Assembly (NCBI GenBank): GCA_914767715.1
Contig: OU612065.1
Coordinates: forward strand, 28,270,001 to 28,334,000
Direction: 5' to 3'
DNA from: Membranipora membranacea
Taxonomy: Eukaryota > Bryozoa > Gymnolaemata > Cheilostomatida > Membraniporidae
DNA: 64,000 bases
This document shows positions 31,801 to 46,800 of the stretch, in pieces. The notes beneath the pieces were generated by a model. The model had not been told where the DNA came from. It did not search any database and saw nothing but the letters and a program-made list of their open reading frames with translations. The first letter of the stretch is position 1, and every line of letters starts with the position of its first letter. A program made the position numbers and the translations under genes.

Positions 31801-34800
31801 GGTTTAATCAGGAGGTTGTCAGATACCTGCTGGTGGTGGAAAAGGTCAAGGACCTCACAGAAGATGTGGAAGCAGTAAACTCACTTTCCACATCTCGGAA
31901 AGCTCGATTCCTGATACAAAGCAAACAGGGTAAGGTGAATTTCGGTGTCTTAAGGTAGAGACACAGGGGTCAGCAAATATGAACTTTCTATACATCGTTG
32001 GAAAGCTGACGAGCTACTGATCGCTAACAGCTCATCAAAAATGTGATTGGATGACGTTGCATCATTTTATCGAAGAAATGAGACCAAAAAGGCTGTTTTT
32101 AGCAAAGTGGATGGCTGAGCTACTTTGATTGCTAGAAATTTCAAAACAGGTTATAATTATTCTTAGATATATTGTGTATCCTAATTTTTGGTTGAAAATA
32201 AATTTTTGATGGGCCCATAAAGGCTTTTTACGTCACGTCATAATGTGTGTGATTCTTTAAATTTGACGATATAACGTGAATTTTTAAGCAACGATTTGAG
32301 ATAGATTGAATATGCGAGAGCCAAATATTTTGCTATTTTCCCCTTAATGGCTGTTTAATTGACACACATCCCAATTTTCAGCAGTATAACTAATTTATCA
32401 AAATCAGCACAGACCATCAAAGGTAGATACATTTGGAGTTGTTTTTCCATGACGCCAAACATGCTGTCAAAAGGACCATTACTGGGGCCAGAGAATTTTT
32501 TTTTATAATTTCTCACATACGAAGCCGCTTCGATGAAGCATAATACAAACAGGGAATTCTGCGGTGCGCAATTTGGGGAAAACTGATGCGTTGTGCCATA
32601 TTCTATTGGTATTTCCTGTTTGTACTATGCTTCATCAAAGCGGCTTCGTATGTGGGAAATTATAAAAAAAAATTCTCTGGCCTCAGTAATGGTCCTTTTG
32701 ACAGCATGTTTGGTGTTATGGAAAAACAACTCCAAATGTATCTACCTTCTATGGTCTGTGCTGATCTTGATAAATTTGTTATACTGCTGAAACTTGGGGT
32801 GTGTGTCATTTAATCAGCCCTTCAGATGAAAATAGCAAAACAATTGGCTCTTACTTACTGAATCTATCTCAAATCCTTGCTTAAAGTTTCAATCATGTCG
32901 TCCAATTCAAAAATCACGCACATTGTGACGTAATGTAAAAAGCCACTTTGGGCTCAGCACATATTGTTTTCAACCAAAAATTAGGATTAACTATATCTCT
33001 TAGAATAAATATAACCTGTTTTGAAATTTCTAACAATCAAGCTAGCTCAGCCATCCACTTTGCTAAAAACAGCCTTTTCGGCCTCATTTCCTTAATAAAA
33101 TGACGCAACATCATCCAATCTTATTTTTGATGTAATATTCGCGATCGGTAGCTTAGCTGCTTTCCAACGGTGTATAGAAAGTCCATATTAGCTGACCCCC
33201 CCCCCCCGTGTCTCTACCTTAATGAGATCAAGGAGTCCTTGATGTGATATTAAATTAACTGAATATTTTTTGGGGTTACATCAAATAATACAACAATAGA
33301 AATAGGTCACAGGAAAAGCAAGTAATGAGTTGTGATCTTAAGTTAGTATGTTTACAGGGCCTAATACAAACAGTTGTGGATTACTCAAATCACATAAAAA
33401 GGGGAACAGGTGGACAGACTGAAGGTGAGAATAGTATGTATAAAGATTTTCAAATACCATCGAAGTATAAGTGCTAATTATGTCAAAGCCCTTCGCCTGG
33501 AGCGTGTTATGTGTACCCAGACAGCGTTGACTTCACCAAACATGCATGTAAAACTACTATATTAATAAAACCATTTCCGAACATATCAACATCACATTGA
33601 ACATGTGTACATACTTTTTTTCTGTTGATCGTTGTAATATGCTTTATGTCATAAAAGGGGATTTTGATAGTAAAATATGTATCAAGATTTAGGAATGGGG
33701 ACTAAGCAGAAGCAGGGAGGGTGTCCCACCCTCTCTGGTGAAAGCAAAGCTAGAGACTGTATAACAACTATTTGGAGTTTTCTCCTACATAAGTAGTGCA
33801 GACAAATCCTACTAACAAACATATTAAGTGAACGGGAAGTTTGGGACGGGAAGTTTGGGACAAATTGCTTGCTGCACTATGCTGCATACAAGACTACCTT
33901 TTACATTGCATTAACAAAAGGTGATCAGCAAAAAATAAGTTGCATATCATTGCAAGGTATTGGAAAGTAGAATACTTTGAACAATAAGGCTCTTGCAAGT
34001 TCTGTAAGCAATATCGTTATTTATCATTACTTACCCAAAAGAACTTGGAGTCTGATTGAGTATATTCGTCCACCTTACAGTCTTCCTCACCTCAAATGGG
34101 CTCAATGCATGAGGCTCAATGCGATTTACACCCTTAGGTAGGAATGATTTGATAGAGTTTCGTATAGAGAAAGCATAGTGACTGTCAAATGTTGTGAGCT
34201 CGCTTATTCTGTACACTGATTCAAATGTCGTAGAAGACATTGGGGCATCTCTTGTTACTATATGGAATGATTTGTGATGCTCATTGTAAGGTTGGGGAAG
34301 TGACGCTAACACTTTGCTATCAACCCAATCGGCATAGCTCCACCTACATGGATAAAGCAGAGAACAACCGCAACAATAAAATCAGAACAAGCTGGAGTGC
34401 ACTGCCAATTCACCACAAAGTCGTAATGAATGGGATGTGGGTTTGTAAATTTCGTAGAAGCACCATTCATGTGGCGCATAGAGAGATTTATAGCAGTATA
34501 TTCACCGTTTAATTTACATGACAATTGAAAAGTAGGGAAGTACATAATTTTAAGTGAAAGTCCGGGAAGAACCACAAGACTGTAGCCATTCATCATTATT
34601 ACATCAAAATAAGTGATATCCCAGGATATAACTGTCAGTTTGGACAAAAATATCTAGCAGTTCTATAGGCAAAGATTATAAATACTGTCATTGCTATTGG
34701 TATTGTTGCCAAGAGATGACAATCGAATGACACTTAAACACAGTTGACAGCCAAAAGGTGACTTTCTGCTGGTATATACTAGCTTAGTCAGGAAAATGGA

Positions 34801-37800
34801 ATACTAATTGTGGGATTTTCTCAAATTTATGATAATTCTAAGAATTCACTATACTGTTTCTAAGTTAGGATATCCTACTCTGAGTAAAGGGTAGTAAATA
34901 CTCAGACTTCACAGTGGCTGCGATGACAATAATTGTCACCACAGCCACCATGAAGTCTGAATATGTCCTACAAATTTTGCGATTATGAAAACAATAACAT
35001 TACTCAAAGCAATGCAAATCTAAGCAATCAATACTAAAAATTCCTATAAATGAAATCATTAGTATATTTTGGCAATTGGCAATGTCCTCCCCAGGTTTTA
35101 AATATTAGAGGTATGGTTGATTAAGGTTGATTAAATTCGGATGTCATATCACACGCCACATCCCGAAGCATGGGCGGCGAAATATTAATTTGCCTTAATG
35201 GCAAGGCCGCAATGTCTGCGCCAGTTTTGCTCTCAGTTTGCAGCAGGTCGGAGCACACCTGGGGGCCAAAAAAACCCCAGTTGATGATAGACTGCTGTGG
35301 GATTCGATCCCACGACCTTCATCACTTGCGTGTTGAAGACGGCGCTCTAACCAACTGAGCTACCTCCTACCCATCTATCTTACCTGTTTTGACCCTGGTT
35401 ATCACTGTGTAGGTAGTAGTCTGACATTAAATCCCACAGAGGTGTCACTTCATTATACGGCCTGTAAACTCCCAAGAAGATATTGAACGCCTGTTGCTTC
35501 TCGGCATCTGACGATCAAGGAACAAGATTATGACATGTTGAAGGTATAAGCGACAGCTAGTTGTCTGCCCTTGCAGCAAAAGGAATTGAAGGTTTTTTTC
35601 ACACATTCAGGGTTGACAGCTTTCTAAAATTGTAATTCAAATGGTAGGGGATCACATCAGATTCCTCACTGCATTCACTACTCAGGATTAAGGGGTTTAG
35701 TTTGTTTATGTTGTGTGTACAGTCAAGCCACGTAATATCACTATACTTATGACAAACTTAGGCTACATACATCAGTCCAGCTTCTAAGACTACCATAACA
35801 GCAGTCTGAGTGCTTAGAGAACAGAAGTCTTAGTATTAAGACTACAGCAGTCTAAATATTCACACTGCAGCAGTCTGAGTATTAAGACCGCAGCAGTCTG
35901 AGTTCCACAACTGCACTGACTCTCACCTGAGAATGAGTTACTATAATATCTGGACAGAGTCTGAAGTATATCGTTAGAGTGAGCTGTGATCATGTCTGTC
36001 TTCCTGTATGACTGTACTCTGTGTACCAGGTTAGATCCTCCATATTGTAGAGCGATTGTGTCCCCCTGGTCCTCATACAAAGTCTCAAGCATTCGTATAC
36101 AGTCTGTATCAAATAAGAGCTCTGTCGTTGGGGTTACTCCGAGAGCATAGAGCTAAAAAAGAATAGGTATAATGAGGTGGTCATGGTAAGAGGATGGCAT
36201 ATACCGATAAAACTGATTATAGACCACTACAACTACCGGAAAAGCAAACTAATCTGTCTAGGATCCAAAAACGCAACACACCCTTTTCTAGGGGTGTAAT
36301 ACATTGTATGGTTATTATCAGAAGCAGGGAGCGAGAGACTAATGTCAACATTGTATAACCACATGGGATATTCATTTTTTCATCCATGGCGATGTTATTC
36401 TTCGCACAACTCAAATATGAAGGAGTCCTCTATAGGCCAGATTAATTTTTCAAACTTTAATGATGCAACAGTTAAAACTTCAGAACCGTAAGGTATCTGC
36501 CATGAATCTTAGTCAAAGTAATTTGTTAAAGGATTACAATGAATTATGGCGACTTCTGGAGAATACTTGAATTTTTTTAGCACCACAAAACTTCTGATGG
36601 ATATGAAACCAAGTCCACCATACTTCAGCTTTTACATTTACATTTTGCCTTCAAACCAACATAAGGATACTAAGTATGCTGCTATCAGTCGAGCTCTGTG
36701 TTTTGAAGCCGAAGCCTCGATTTTTTGTTCTGTGTAATGAGTGCTGACAAAAGTACATCCATTATGTGACAAAATCTTGCGAAATTAATGAGCCTGAGAG
36801 TTTTTGAAAAATTCCTTTAGGTGTTATTTACAAAAAATACATATTTCAAAGTAATTGAACAAGTCTTGGGTGGTACAACTGACATCTCTCACGTCTACAT
36901 CTGATGATTTTCAAAACAAAAAATTTTGAGTTGATAAATTTGCATCACGATATCATTTGCTGATCAGCTGGCTCTAGTGATAAAACGTAAAAGGCGACAG
37001 CGCTGACATTTGAATATGTACCCGGATCCTTTACTCAAGACATTTGGAGATTAGCAGAATATTTGTTTATATTTTGGCTGCTAAACAACTCATTTCCATG
37101 CTAATTACAATGGATGGGATGAACTACCATGTGAGTTTCTGCTGTATAATACCTGCAAATGAGCATGGAAAGCTGCCATAAGCACATGTCAGAGTCATGG
37201 TGATAAGCTCTCATGACATCAGACCTTGCATTCTTGACCCTGTCATTAGAGTGGCCAACAGCAGGCTAATTAAATCAGCAGCGATTAAGAATAACCACAT
37301 GTGGGGGTATGATTCAAGAACTGCTAGTCCCCGTACCCCACTCACGGCATAAATGTAGACAAACGCTTGGAATCAACAAGATTTGGTCTGCGTTTCTGTC
37401 ACCTGTTGATTACACATCGTGGTTATGCTAAGATGGGGTTAGGCATATGAGGCAGCTTGATCACCATGTGGTAATTCTGTGAGTCAAACCTGACTCTATG
37501 ATTGACGATAGGTACACACAAGGCATTCACAAGATATCGGAGAACAGCACAGTTACCTGATGGCCGAGAGCATGTTTGCCAATAGCGAACTGAGCAGTAT
37601 TAGTTCTATCCAGACAGTCCACACAGTTAGTTCTGATAATACCATGCTGCCGCTGGTTCTGCTGACCAACACAGCTCTCTATGAAGAAGCCTGTCTTCTC
37701 TAAGCATCGTTCTGTGATGTCATCCAGATGTGCCAAAACATTCGAACCTTTCCTGAAAAGAAGGTGGAAGACAAATTAGATATAAGACTCATTTTCTATC

Positions 37801-40800
37801 TTTTTACAATTTATATCTACGCTACTGAGATACTTTGCTAATTTTCTAAGTCATGCTCTGTCAACAAGTCATAACAATAGTACCATGGTAAGATTCAAGC
37901 AGAATGATCTGACATTGATTACCGGTGCCAATCTAATCAGTCATAAGTAAGCCAGTAGGTTGCAATTTTGTAAACATCAGTTTTTTTCCAAGTCTTATGC
38001 GGATATGTTTAATTAGTGGAAAGATATTGCTGTAAAAAAAACTGTGAGCATGACGCAAATGACCCTATAGTTTCAGCTGTGAACTTCAAGAAAACTTATT
38101 TAACTTATTCAACCCGATAAAAGAGGATGGTGTCCAATGCAACTTTTATTGGTAATTCCATAGACCTTGGTAATTTGGTTATTATATATTGACTTCACAG
38201 GATTACCAAGTTCAGATGGGAATCCCATTTTTGATCCATTTCTGGGATGAAAGGATGCTAGGATCATCAGGCACCGAAGGAACATGTCTGCTCTGAAATC
38301 TTATATAAGTTTGACGTGAAAGTGTGCTGCTCAGCAACTGCATTACTGTCACTGCAGGTTATTGTGATATTGTGATATCAGGATATGAAGCGGCTATTAT
38401 AGTACAGACCAAAAGATTACCTAGCCCTCAGCTGTAATTACAATTACTTTTTTTCGCAGTCTTGTTAATTGTTTACACTAAGTTGACAGCAGCTAGGTTA
38501 CGTTCTGTGCACACCTAGAACAGCTGCTGACTGACTCCCGATCTCGGCTTGGTGAGTTTTTAGCTGAGAAATCAACATAACAATAATAAATCAGCTGGAT
38601 GTTGTTGGCATGACCTCTCACTTGATAAACAAGATGGCTCTTCATGTTTTCTTACAACTTGCTAAGTCTCTCACAGAGGGGACGGATAATTAACACATGA
38701 TTGTTAATAACTGCACCTCATGTTCTTGGCAGGGCTATAATTAGCTGTAGACATATAAGTGATTTGTTTTTATTTCTCTGACTGAGCGATAGTTCTGTTT
38801 TTACACACCCACTTGTCACAGAACTGTTGGATGCACTTTTTCTGCTTTCGGTATCACTCATTGTAATACCTAGTTTTTTTAGCACCTCTGGCTATGGATG
38901 TATTATGAGTTATATTTTCAGCCTTCATTTTTATCATTACAATCATTCACTAGTTTTCGTAGTTGGTGCCAAGTTTGATATAAATGAATCGCTCAATGGC
39001 ATAGAAGACAACGACAACCTTGAAGAATTCACTGAGATGTGGAGAAAAGTAAACATGAATTGAGTCTTCCTAGGCAGCTTGGCAATAATCATGAGACTGT
39101 CACAGACCAAGACTGGCAAATCCTCGACTCAAGTAACCAGGCCATAAAAACATGGACACCAACTATAATGTTTGTCAATTACAAGAAAGGGCACAAGTAA
39201 AGCACTTCACAAGTACATTCAATATCAATTAGAGAATGTGGAATATTATGTAATATTGCACAAGACTTATAAGGTTAATTTTTTAGCGTATCAGATTCAG
39301 AGACCACCCACTATGATGTGGCTCACATAATAACACTAAGTATATATTCCCATGATCTATTAATTGACTAGATTGACAGGGTCATACGAAATAGCTCAGC
39401 ACAATGTCACAGATATTGTTGATACTGTAACTGCTCTGCGATTTTGAGATGGTTAAATGATTTACTGAAGCAAAGTGTGGACCATCACATTGAGGAATGA
39501 ATTGAAGATTTGATAAGCACCTGTATACAGGCATAAATTTCTTTCTTAGGAGCCACATGTGACTGGTGAATGACATAATTGTGAGAAACATAACCGTAAA
39601 AGTGGTGTTTCAATTTAACCATCTTGACCTATCTTGCAAGGGTTAGTTGTACTCATGCCTATCAATAAGCTCACAAAGCTCAGAACTCAAGCAGGCGTAT
39701 CTTACTTTTTGTTCGATCTAGCCATGTCAAAAGCCACATATCTAATCTTATTCTCACTCTCCATGAACTGATTAAGGAACTGAACAGACTGCACCAGCTC
39801 CTCCCATAGCATACTCTCCTTTTTTCTCTTCTCTCGTCGCTGTAACAAAGTGCAAAACAATTTATTGTAAAAAACTGATATTGCAGAAAACAAAGCCCTA
39901 TAAAAACTGATTTTAATATTTTTTTACTTTGTACTTTAAGGATTGCGTATGCTATAACGATTGTTTTGAAAACAAATCTTCATTAATCGCAAAGGACTGT
40001 GCCAGTTTAACTTTTCTATATAGACATGTATGTACCACGATAATAGTACAACTTTAGTTGTGACCATGTAGGTAGGCCTTCATGTGGATCCTGGTACCCC
40101 AATTTTAGATAACATATACCCAATAAGCAACCGCCTACCGGCATACACTTCACAGCACTGCCCTTGCAGTTGGCCAACTCTCCAGCGAGATGGGCTCATG
40201 GGCAGGTCTTTGAAGGGGTGACAGATTTGCATCAAATCAAACTGCTATATGATACAAGGTATATGCTCCTAAATTAGGCTAGATTATGTTTTAGAAAAAA
40301 TTGATATGTGTGTCCAATTGAATTGAATGGCATCAGTTGAATAAAACTGAGAAATTACACAAGTACAGCCCATCTTTGGTTGGCTAGGTAATCACAGGAA
40401 TGGTATACCACTATAGTGTCATCTGTTTGTTTCTCTGAGGATTGCTTCAGGCAGGGATTAGTTTACCCATTACATCACCCTTAGAGCCCAGCCGTCTGAA
40501 GCAAACTAGCCTAGACTAGCCGGTACACACGCACTTACAATAATTTCAAATCCTGTTTGTGGTAAGATGGTCTAATCAAAATAGATATGCCCGAGAAGTG
40601 AGACAGCTTGCATTTTTATAATACCCAGATGGGCAATAACATTCCATACTTCAGAGAGGTTTATCTTTGCTGTCCAACCCGATAGTTCCAGCTATATCCG
40701 TATTTCTAATTCCCTACCTCAGCCTACCACTTTGAAGAGTCGACAAGATATCTCAGGGTCAGGGCATTGGTGGAAACATGTCAGTTGACAAGAAGCAATT

Positions 40801-43800
40801 ACCGTTACAATCCAAAATATCTCCGCTATGATAGTGCAGCATGGTAATTGTAGACCACAAATCCCAGACTGGCAGACAATTCACGCACCCTATTAATTAC
40901 AATGACATCACTGATTGGAAAAAGCAGAGTCTGAGATAAGTGTCACCTACAGGTTATGCAAAATTTTAGGAATCCATGAGGGGTCACCCTTGGAACTCTT
41001 TGGTGGAAATGACGATTATTCAACCAATAAATCTCATTACCCTCATAACTGTGTTGTACACAATTTGAGTATTGATAACCATGAGGTCTATGACCATGTG
41101 ACAGACAGACAGACATAGATAATTCGACTATGATCGATAACAGTAGAATTACATAATACATGACGGATCTGAAGTCCAGTGCCCAGATCTGTGTGAACCA
41201 ATGATCTTATCAAATGGTTGATATGTCAGAAAGTGGACCATCCATCCATCCACCTTGTACAGATGCATAAAGCATGACTATAATAATTCAATTTTTTTTT
41301 CGAGTTCTTGTTTTACAGAGACAACAAAATGACATGCTTGATTAATATATTGCTGGTCAAGACTAGGTAAAATTCGAGTGAAAATACTTGAATTTTAAGG
41401 GTCAAGGAACTTTTACAGTTGTATATCTGGAGAAGACATTTCGGTAAAACATGATGTAGCCAGGATGGGCGACTATGCGTGTGTCAAAATTATTAGATTT
41501 ATCCGACTGAGAGACGTTTCTCCAATAGTTGCAATGCTACCAACATCCGGTAAGACCTAAACTGGTGCCCACAGCCAAATATATCTATGAGATATAATAT
41601 ACAGCCAAAGTTGGAAAGGAAGCAGACACAAATATGGGCCAAATTATGCTTGATGAACGGAACAATACAGGTAACTTAAAGCAGTCTAAGTTTTCATTGA
41701 TGACTATCTCAAGAGTTTCAACTTGAGAGTTAGTCATTTACAGCGGATGATAGTTCACCTAGATAACCTAATGATTTTATGGCCTGAGAAAAAACCTAAC
41801 CTAGACACTGCACACTGACATTCCATAATGTATACATTAGTGTAATGAAAAATCGAGGTCTTTGATTATACAACTAAACCAATATGGTGGCACTTTGTTT
41901 TTGAATGAGAAATTAATTTCAATCAAGTGGAAAATTCCTGCTAGCGCTTTCCTGTTTAAGGATATCTTGAAGGTACCATCTCCTGGCTGCTCTCAAATTG
42001 AAAAGCAAAGTCAGCACATTGTTGAGTGAAGAGCAGTTCAATGCTGGATGTTGCTTACAAAGGTTATCACCGCTGCATGGCAGGGAGCTAAAGACCTTTG
42101 CATCAATATTTTAAAGCAAAATCTCAACTTATATATTGCTTCATCCCGAGGATGGTGTGTTTTTGAGCAAAAACACAGACACTTGGCGGAAGAAGGCAAA
42201 AAACATGGCTCCCGTTTATATGGTAGTATCCAGCTTGTTTTGCACATATTGAGTCATTCAGGGACCATTACCATCTTGATAGGCTAGGATGAGTGCATTC
42301 CTCACAACAAAGCCGGAGATTTAAACATGGATTAACTTCTTATCTTTACAGCAATCAGGGTGATTTCAAAGGATTTTTGTCACATCGATACAATACTGTC
42401 CACTCCAGTCTAAGATTGCAAAATTGGGTGCAGATGTAATCTTGCACCTTTGAAATGATGAAAAATACTTTCCTCTCAACTAATGTGTATGAGGTCAACA
42501 AGTTATTTTTAATTTGCTTTAATTATAAACTTTTAGAAAACCTCAATAAATAAATAAATAAATAATTTAGTTTGAGAGGGAGTTGTTCCTCTTAGGTTTA
42601 TATCGACTGAAGTGGACTTGTGTTATAACAGTGGCCTAACCTCACCAATAGATTGCAGCAGCTGATAAGATAATAGCATACATTGGCAAAGTTTGTCAAA
42701 ATGGGCGTGTTTTCAAGCCGTGTTATTAATCACTGAACAAACTGATGGATGAATGCTTCCAATTGTCGAGTATCCCAGACTCGTCAAAACACGCATGGAT
42801 GATTTTGTATGCTGATTGTGCGGTTTGGGTTGCTCGACTCAGCCTTGGATAGAATGCGAAGAGGATATTGCACAAATACAAGATAAGAAAGTCGAGCTCT
42901 CTATTGGAGGTTATTTTAATTTATCAGCACTGATCGACCACAGCTAACCTGGATGTAGACACGGCAAGCCTCGTTTTTCGGCGGATCATAACAGGCTTAC
43001 TTCAGTTTATCTTACTTATTCTTATTGCTCTTATCAAAATGGTTGAGGAAAACGACTCGGCATCAGGAGCGGCGACTCTGCCACTCCACAGCCGCACTAA
43101 TGGAAAATATTCACAAATGGAAGATGATCAACCAGCAGGAACCTCAAATCAACAACAGGTAGCTGCCGATTTTTTCAATGTATATCACAGAGAACGGCAG
43201 CGCTAAAGTAGTCGGTCATCAGAGTGTCTATGTTTTAGCTTTGCATGATTGATATAAACTATCTTCTGACAGGGAATATTAGCTCTGTTTGATTAGAGTA
43301 CATCGAGTAGTACATGGATAGGGGATTTATATGCCAGTTCTCCTCAAGAGATGCACTCGCCACACTGAACAAACAGGATTCATATCATGTTTGATTTGAT
43401 GGGTGTTAGAGACCATGGATAAAGTCTCTAGCGGTATTATGTTTGAGCAAGGACAGGGACAGGGACCCGTTACTCCTTGGTTTGAGCAATTCTAAATAAA
43501 ATCCAAGTTAAGTTGTGATTTGTGTATAAAATTCTAATCACAACAACAACCAGATTAATGTAATGTGGAAATGTCAGATTTTACACAGGATTAAAATAGA
43601 TGACAGTCTTGGACACATAACACCTGCAATTCTTATTGTAGCTTTATTTTATCACACCACAGCTATGTAGTGACTGATTAATTCTCAAACTGATTAGAAT
43701 CATTAAAACAGTGTAGGCGATATTTGACCAGTTAGGGCATTATCTCACCTACAAACAGGTGAAGTACCTAACTGATAGGAGTACATTACATACAACAGTT

Positions 43801-46800
43801 ACCACGTAGTCAGGTTGTATTAGTTCTGCTACCTATACTATGTGCTCAGATTGTCAGCAACTTAGATAGGCATACATCAGGCTTATATGATTTGTTTTAC
43901 AACAATAGTTACTCATGGTTCTACAAAACACTAACAGTGACATGCTGTGCAAACAGATGGTGAGTATGATGCTGCTGATTTAGAGGCTGCTCTGGCAGCG
44001 TACGAGTGCTGACTTAGAGGCTTCAGTCACATGCCACACGCTGGTTACGGAGTTGACTGCCTCACTGTATCCTCTCACAAACTTATGCCATTTTAGAGCT
44101 TATGACATGACGTGTTTTGTTGCTGTTGAATGCCTAGGCCTACTCTGCTACACACCCTAGAATCAGTAGTTTTTAGTTGCTAGCTTTATCATTGGGCCGC
44201 AAGACTGATCATGGGCTATTGAAGGGACAGGATGCAAAGAACAACCAAAGCACTGTCATTCTAATTTACATTTTAGTTACTATAACAGCAACAGGTGGCC
44301 CTGAAGCATCTTCTGTTGAAGGAAAATTGAGTGGGTTCAGGTTGAGCCAAATTGGTTACTCGAGATCTTGTCTTTGAAATCTTGAAATTGATCATCCATA
44401 CATTAGAAAGCCTTGAGCAGAGATCATGTTTATATTTGTTAACTGTTCCTACGCACTATGAGGAATATCGGAATATTGTTTTTTCTCCACTCGCTTGGAT
44501 GTGCATATTTGGTGAATTCATCAATCTCCGTTACTCTATCACTTTTAGGAATAACATTTCCGTGTAAAAAACAGAAGCAGGGAATGTCATTTCATCAGTT
44601 GCATCAGGTTTATGAAGATTTTACAAGTCATGACTTAATTTGCAATAATCACAAATATCTTTAATCCTGTTGTGGTTGCAAAACAACTACACTATTCAGT
44701 CGGTGCTACACATTAACATTATTTGACTCATCTTTTCATCCTGCTACTAATGTTTACCAACTACCAGCGCAGTATAGAGGTCCATTATTGTTTTAAGCAC
44801 ACACATTATTCATAATATAAATAAAAATTCTTGTGCTATGTTTTCCTAACCGGACAGAGATTCAGTAGACTAAAAACAATAGTAGAGATAGATGCACTCA
44901 TTAACTTTTCCTAGTTTTATTACAAAATCTGAATTTTCAATAATTTACCAGAAAATATTTATACCTAAGAGTAAACTTGTTGTGTTTCAGGATGAGGATG
45001 CAAGTTTCAGACAGAGAGTTGAGGCACTGTTACTCTGTGCAGTGTGCCATGAGACAGTCACCGACCCAAGAGAGCTTAACTGTGGACACTTCTTCTGTTC
45101 TGAATGTGTAGATTTGTTGAATGGTAGGTAACCGGTGACACGTGGGTGAAGCCCAGGGTATAACTCTAAGGGTAGTTTCGGTTTGCTGTAAGTGGTCTAT
45201 GGTCATTAGGTCACAGAGCCAGGATATGCTTCCTTTCCGTATTTTGCTATTTTGTTCAGATATCAGCGTTTGATTAACTTTGCTGTCACGATAGAAGGCG
45301 GTTGTAACCATGGCGATGCCTGACAGGCGGATAGTTTCTCCTAATTATTCTGTGATTATTTCCAGTTTCCAAATCATTTTCAAGTCAATTTAAATAACTT
45401 GTGCTAAATGTGTCCGGCAATTTATCAACCCAGCAAGGTCATCCGTTGAAAGTGTTTATAAAACAAGAGATTGAACAGATTAGCCTGATAAAACAGTTAT
45501 TCAAGGGTCAAAAAGGTTCTGTAAATATTTGAGAATACCTTAGCCATGATTATGGTAACAACAAAGTTGCTGCAACCTGTGACCACCAGGGAGTTTGGAA
45601 ACTGCTGTGACTGATCAGTTCCTTTATTGTTTAAACTAAACTGTACTCTGAATAGTCAGTTCATTCCATAGTATAGGTTAGCTGTAATTTTACCTAGCCA
45701 CTTTCAGTGTTAATGGCTATGAAAACTTGACAACTGTTTGCTAGTGATGATATTTTCCTGACCACAAGTGCTCACATTTCAAAGGGTCTAATATCCCTTT
45801 AAATCCTCATTGTGAAAAAAAGTCAACTCCGTTTATAATGCAGCGTGGCAAAGCAGCAAAGCAATGCTATCTCTCTCAGTATGTTTGTTATCAGTGGAAT
45901 TTCAATACAAATTTTTGCCCTTTAGCAACAACTAAGATGTCTAGTGACTCCAGGGCATACTTTTATGGCAGTCATATCATCTGTTTTGAATAAATCAAAC
46001 AAGCTATTCTTATCGTGCAAGCAGTCAAGGGTTTCAGTCTGAAAAGGTGTCTTGTTACATCAAACTCATTGAAGTCATATTATCATCCGCAGATCTTAAT
46101 GATCAGTTTCGGATATAACCTGCAGTCTGCTAGCCATTTAAACAAAATGAAGCAAAATGTATCTGTCAATAGACACTGGACAGCAGATATTTAGATGTTG
46201 AGGTAGATTGAAACTGATCGTGTTGTTTTATTGTCTCATTTTCTATTATATGGTTTTAGTTGACGATATAGTGAAATGTGCCCTGTGCGGAGCTACGACA
46301 CCTGTGACTGAGGTAGGAGTGAGGAAACATGACCTGGCAGCAAAACTGGCAGCTCTACTGGAAGAGTTCACCAAACCTGTGCAGGAGGTAGTTAATTGTT
46401 TTTATCTAAGGCCCCTGTACCAAAAAAACTGTAACAGGCTTCCCATGAGTCCAGCAAAGAATGGCTCAATTTCCCAAGTTCAAGGCTCAAAAAAACTGTG
46501 AATGATTAGCCATTGATAACATTCTTTGTTTGTGGTGGCTATCACAACTTAAAATTGTCCTCAAATCCGAAAACAACTCCATTTGATGTTTACAAGCCAA
46601 ATATCTTTTCTTGTCATATTGACTTCAATCAGTGTTTACTATGACCCATTAGGCATTGTCTTAACTTAGTTGTTAGAGCTAAGCACACATCAATCATTTC
46701 AATGGCTGACACATTCTAATTTGAAAATAGACTTTGATCCTTTATCTAGCTTCTTCATGCAGGAAAAGTATTTGCTTGACATGCAAATTTTTATTATAAT

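Noticed and set aside
34240-34647. Overlapping open frames on both strands around FIG4 exon 15
   Set aside because: They are shadows of, or read-through beyond, the FIG4 exon, whose acceptor at 34343 is clear.
35290-35372. tRNA gene on the minus strand
   Set aside because: The D and T arms are good but the acceptor stem does not pair and the sequence continues into a SINE body and tail. It was assigned as a SINE.
38827-39063. 78-codon frame in a FIG4 intron with a hydrophobic N-terminus
   Set aside because: There are no splice partners, the composition is AT-driven, and no family resemblance was seen.
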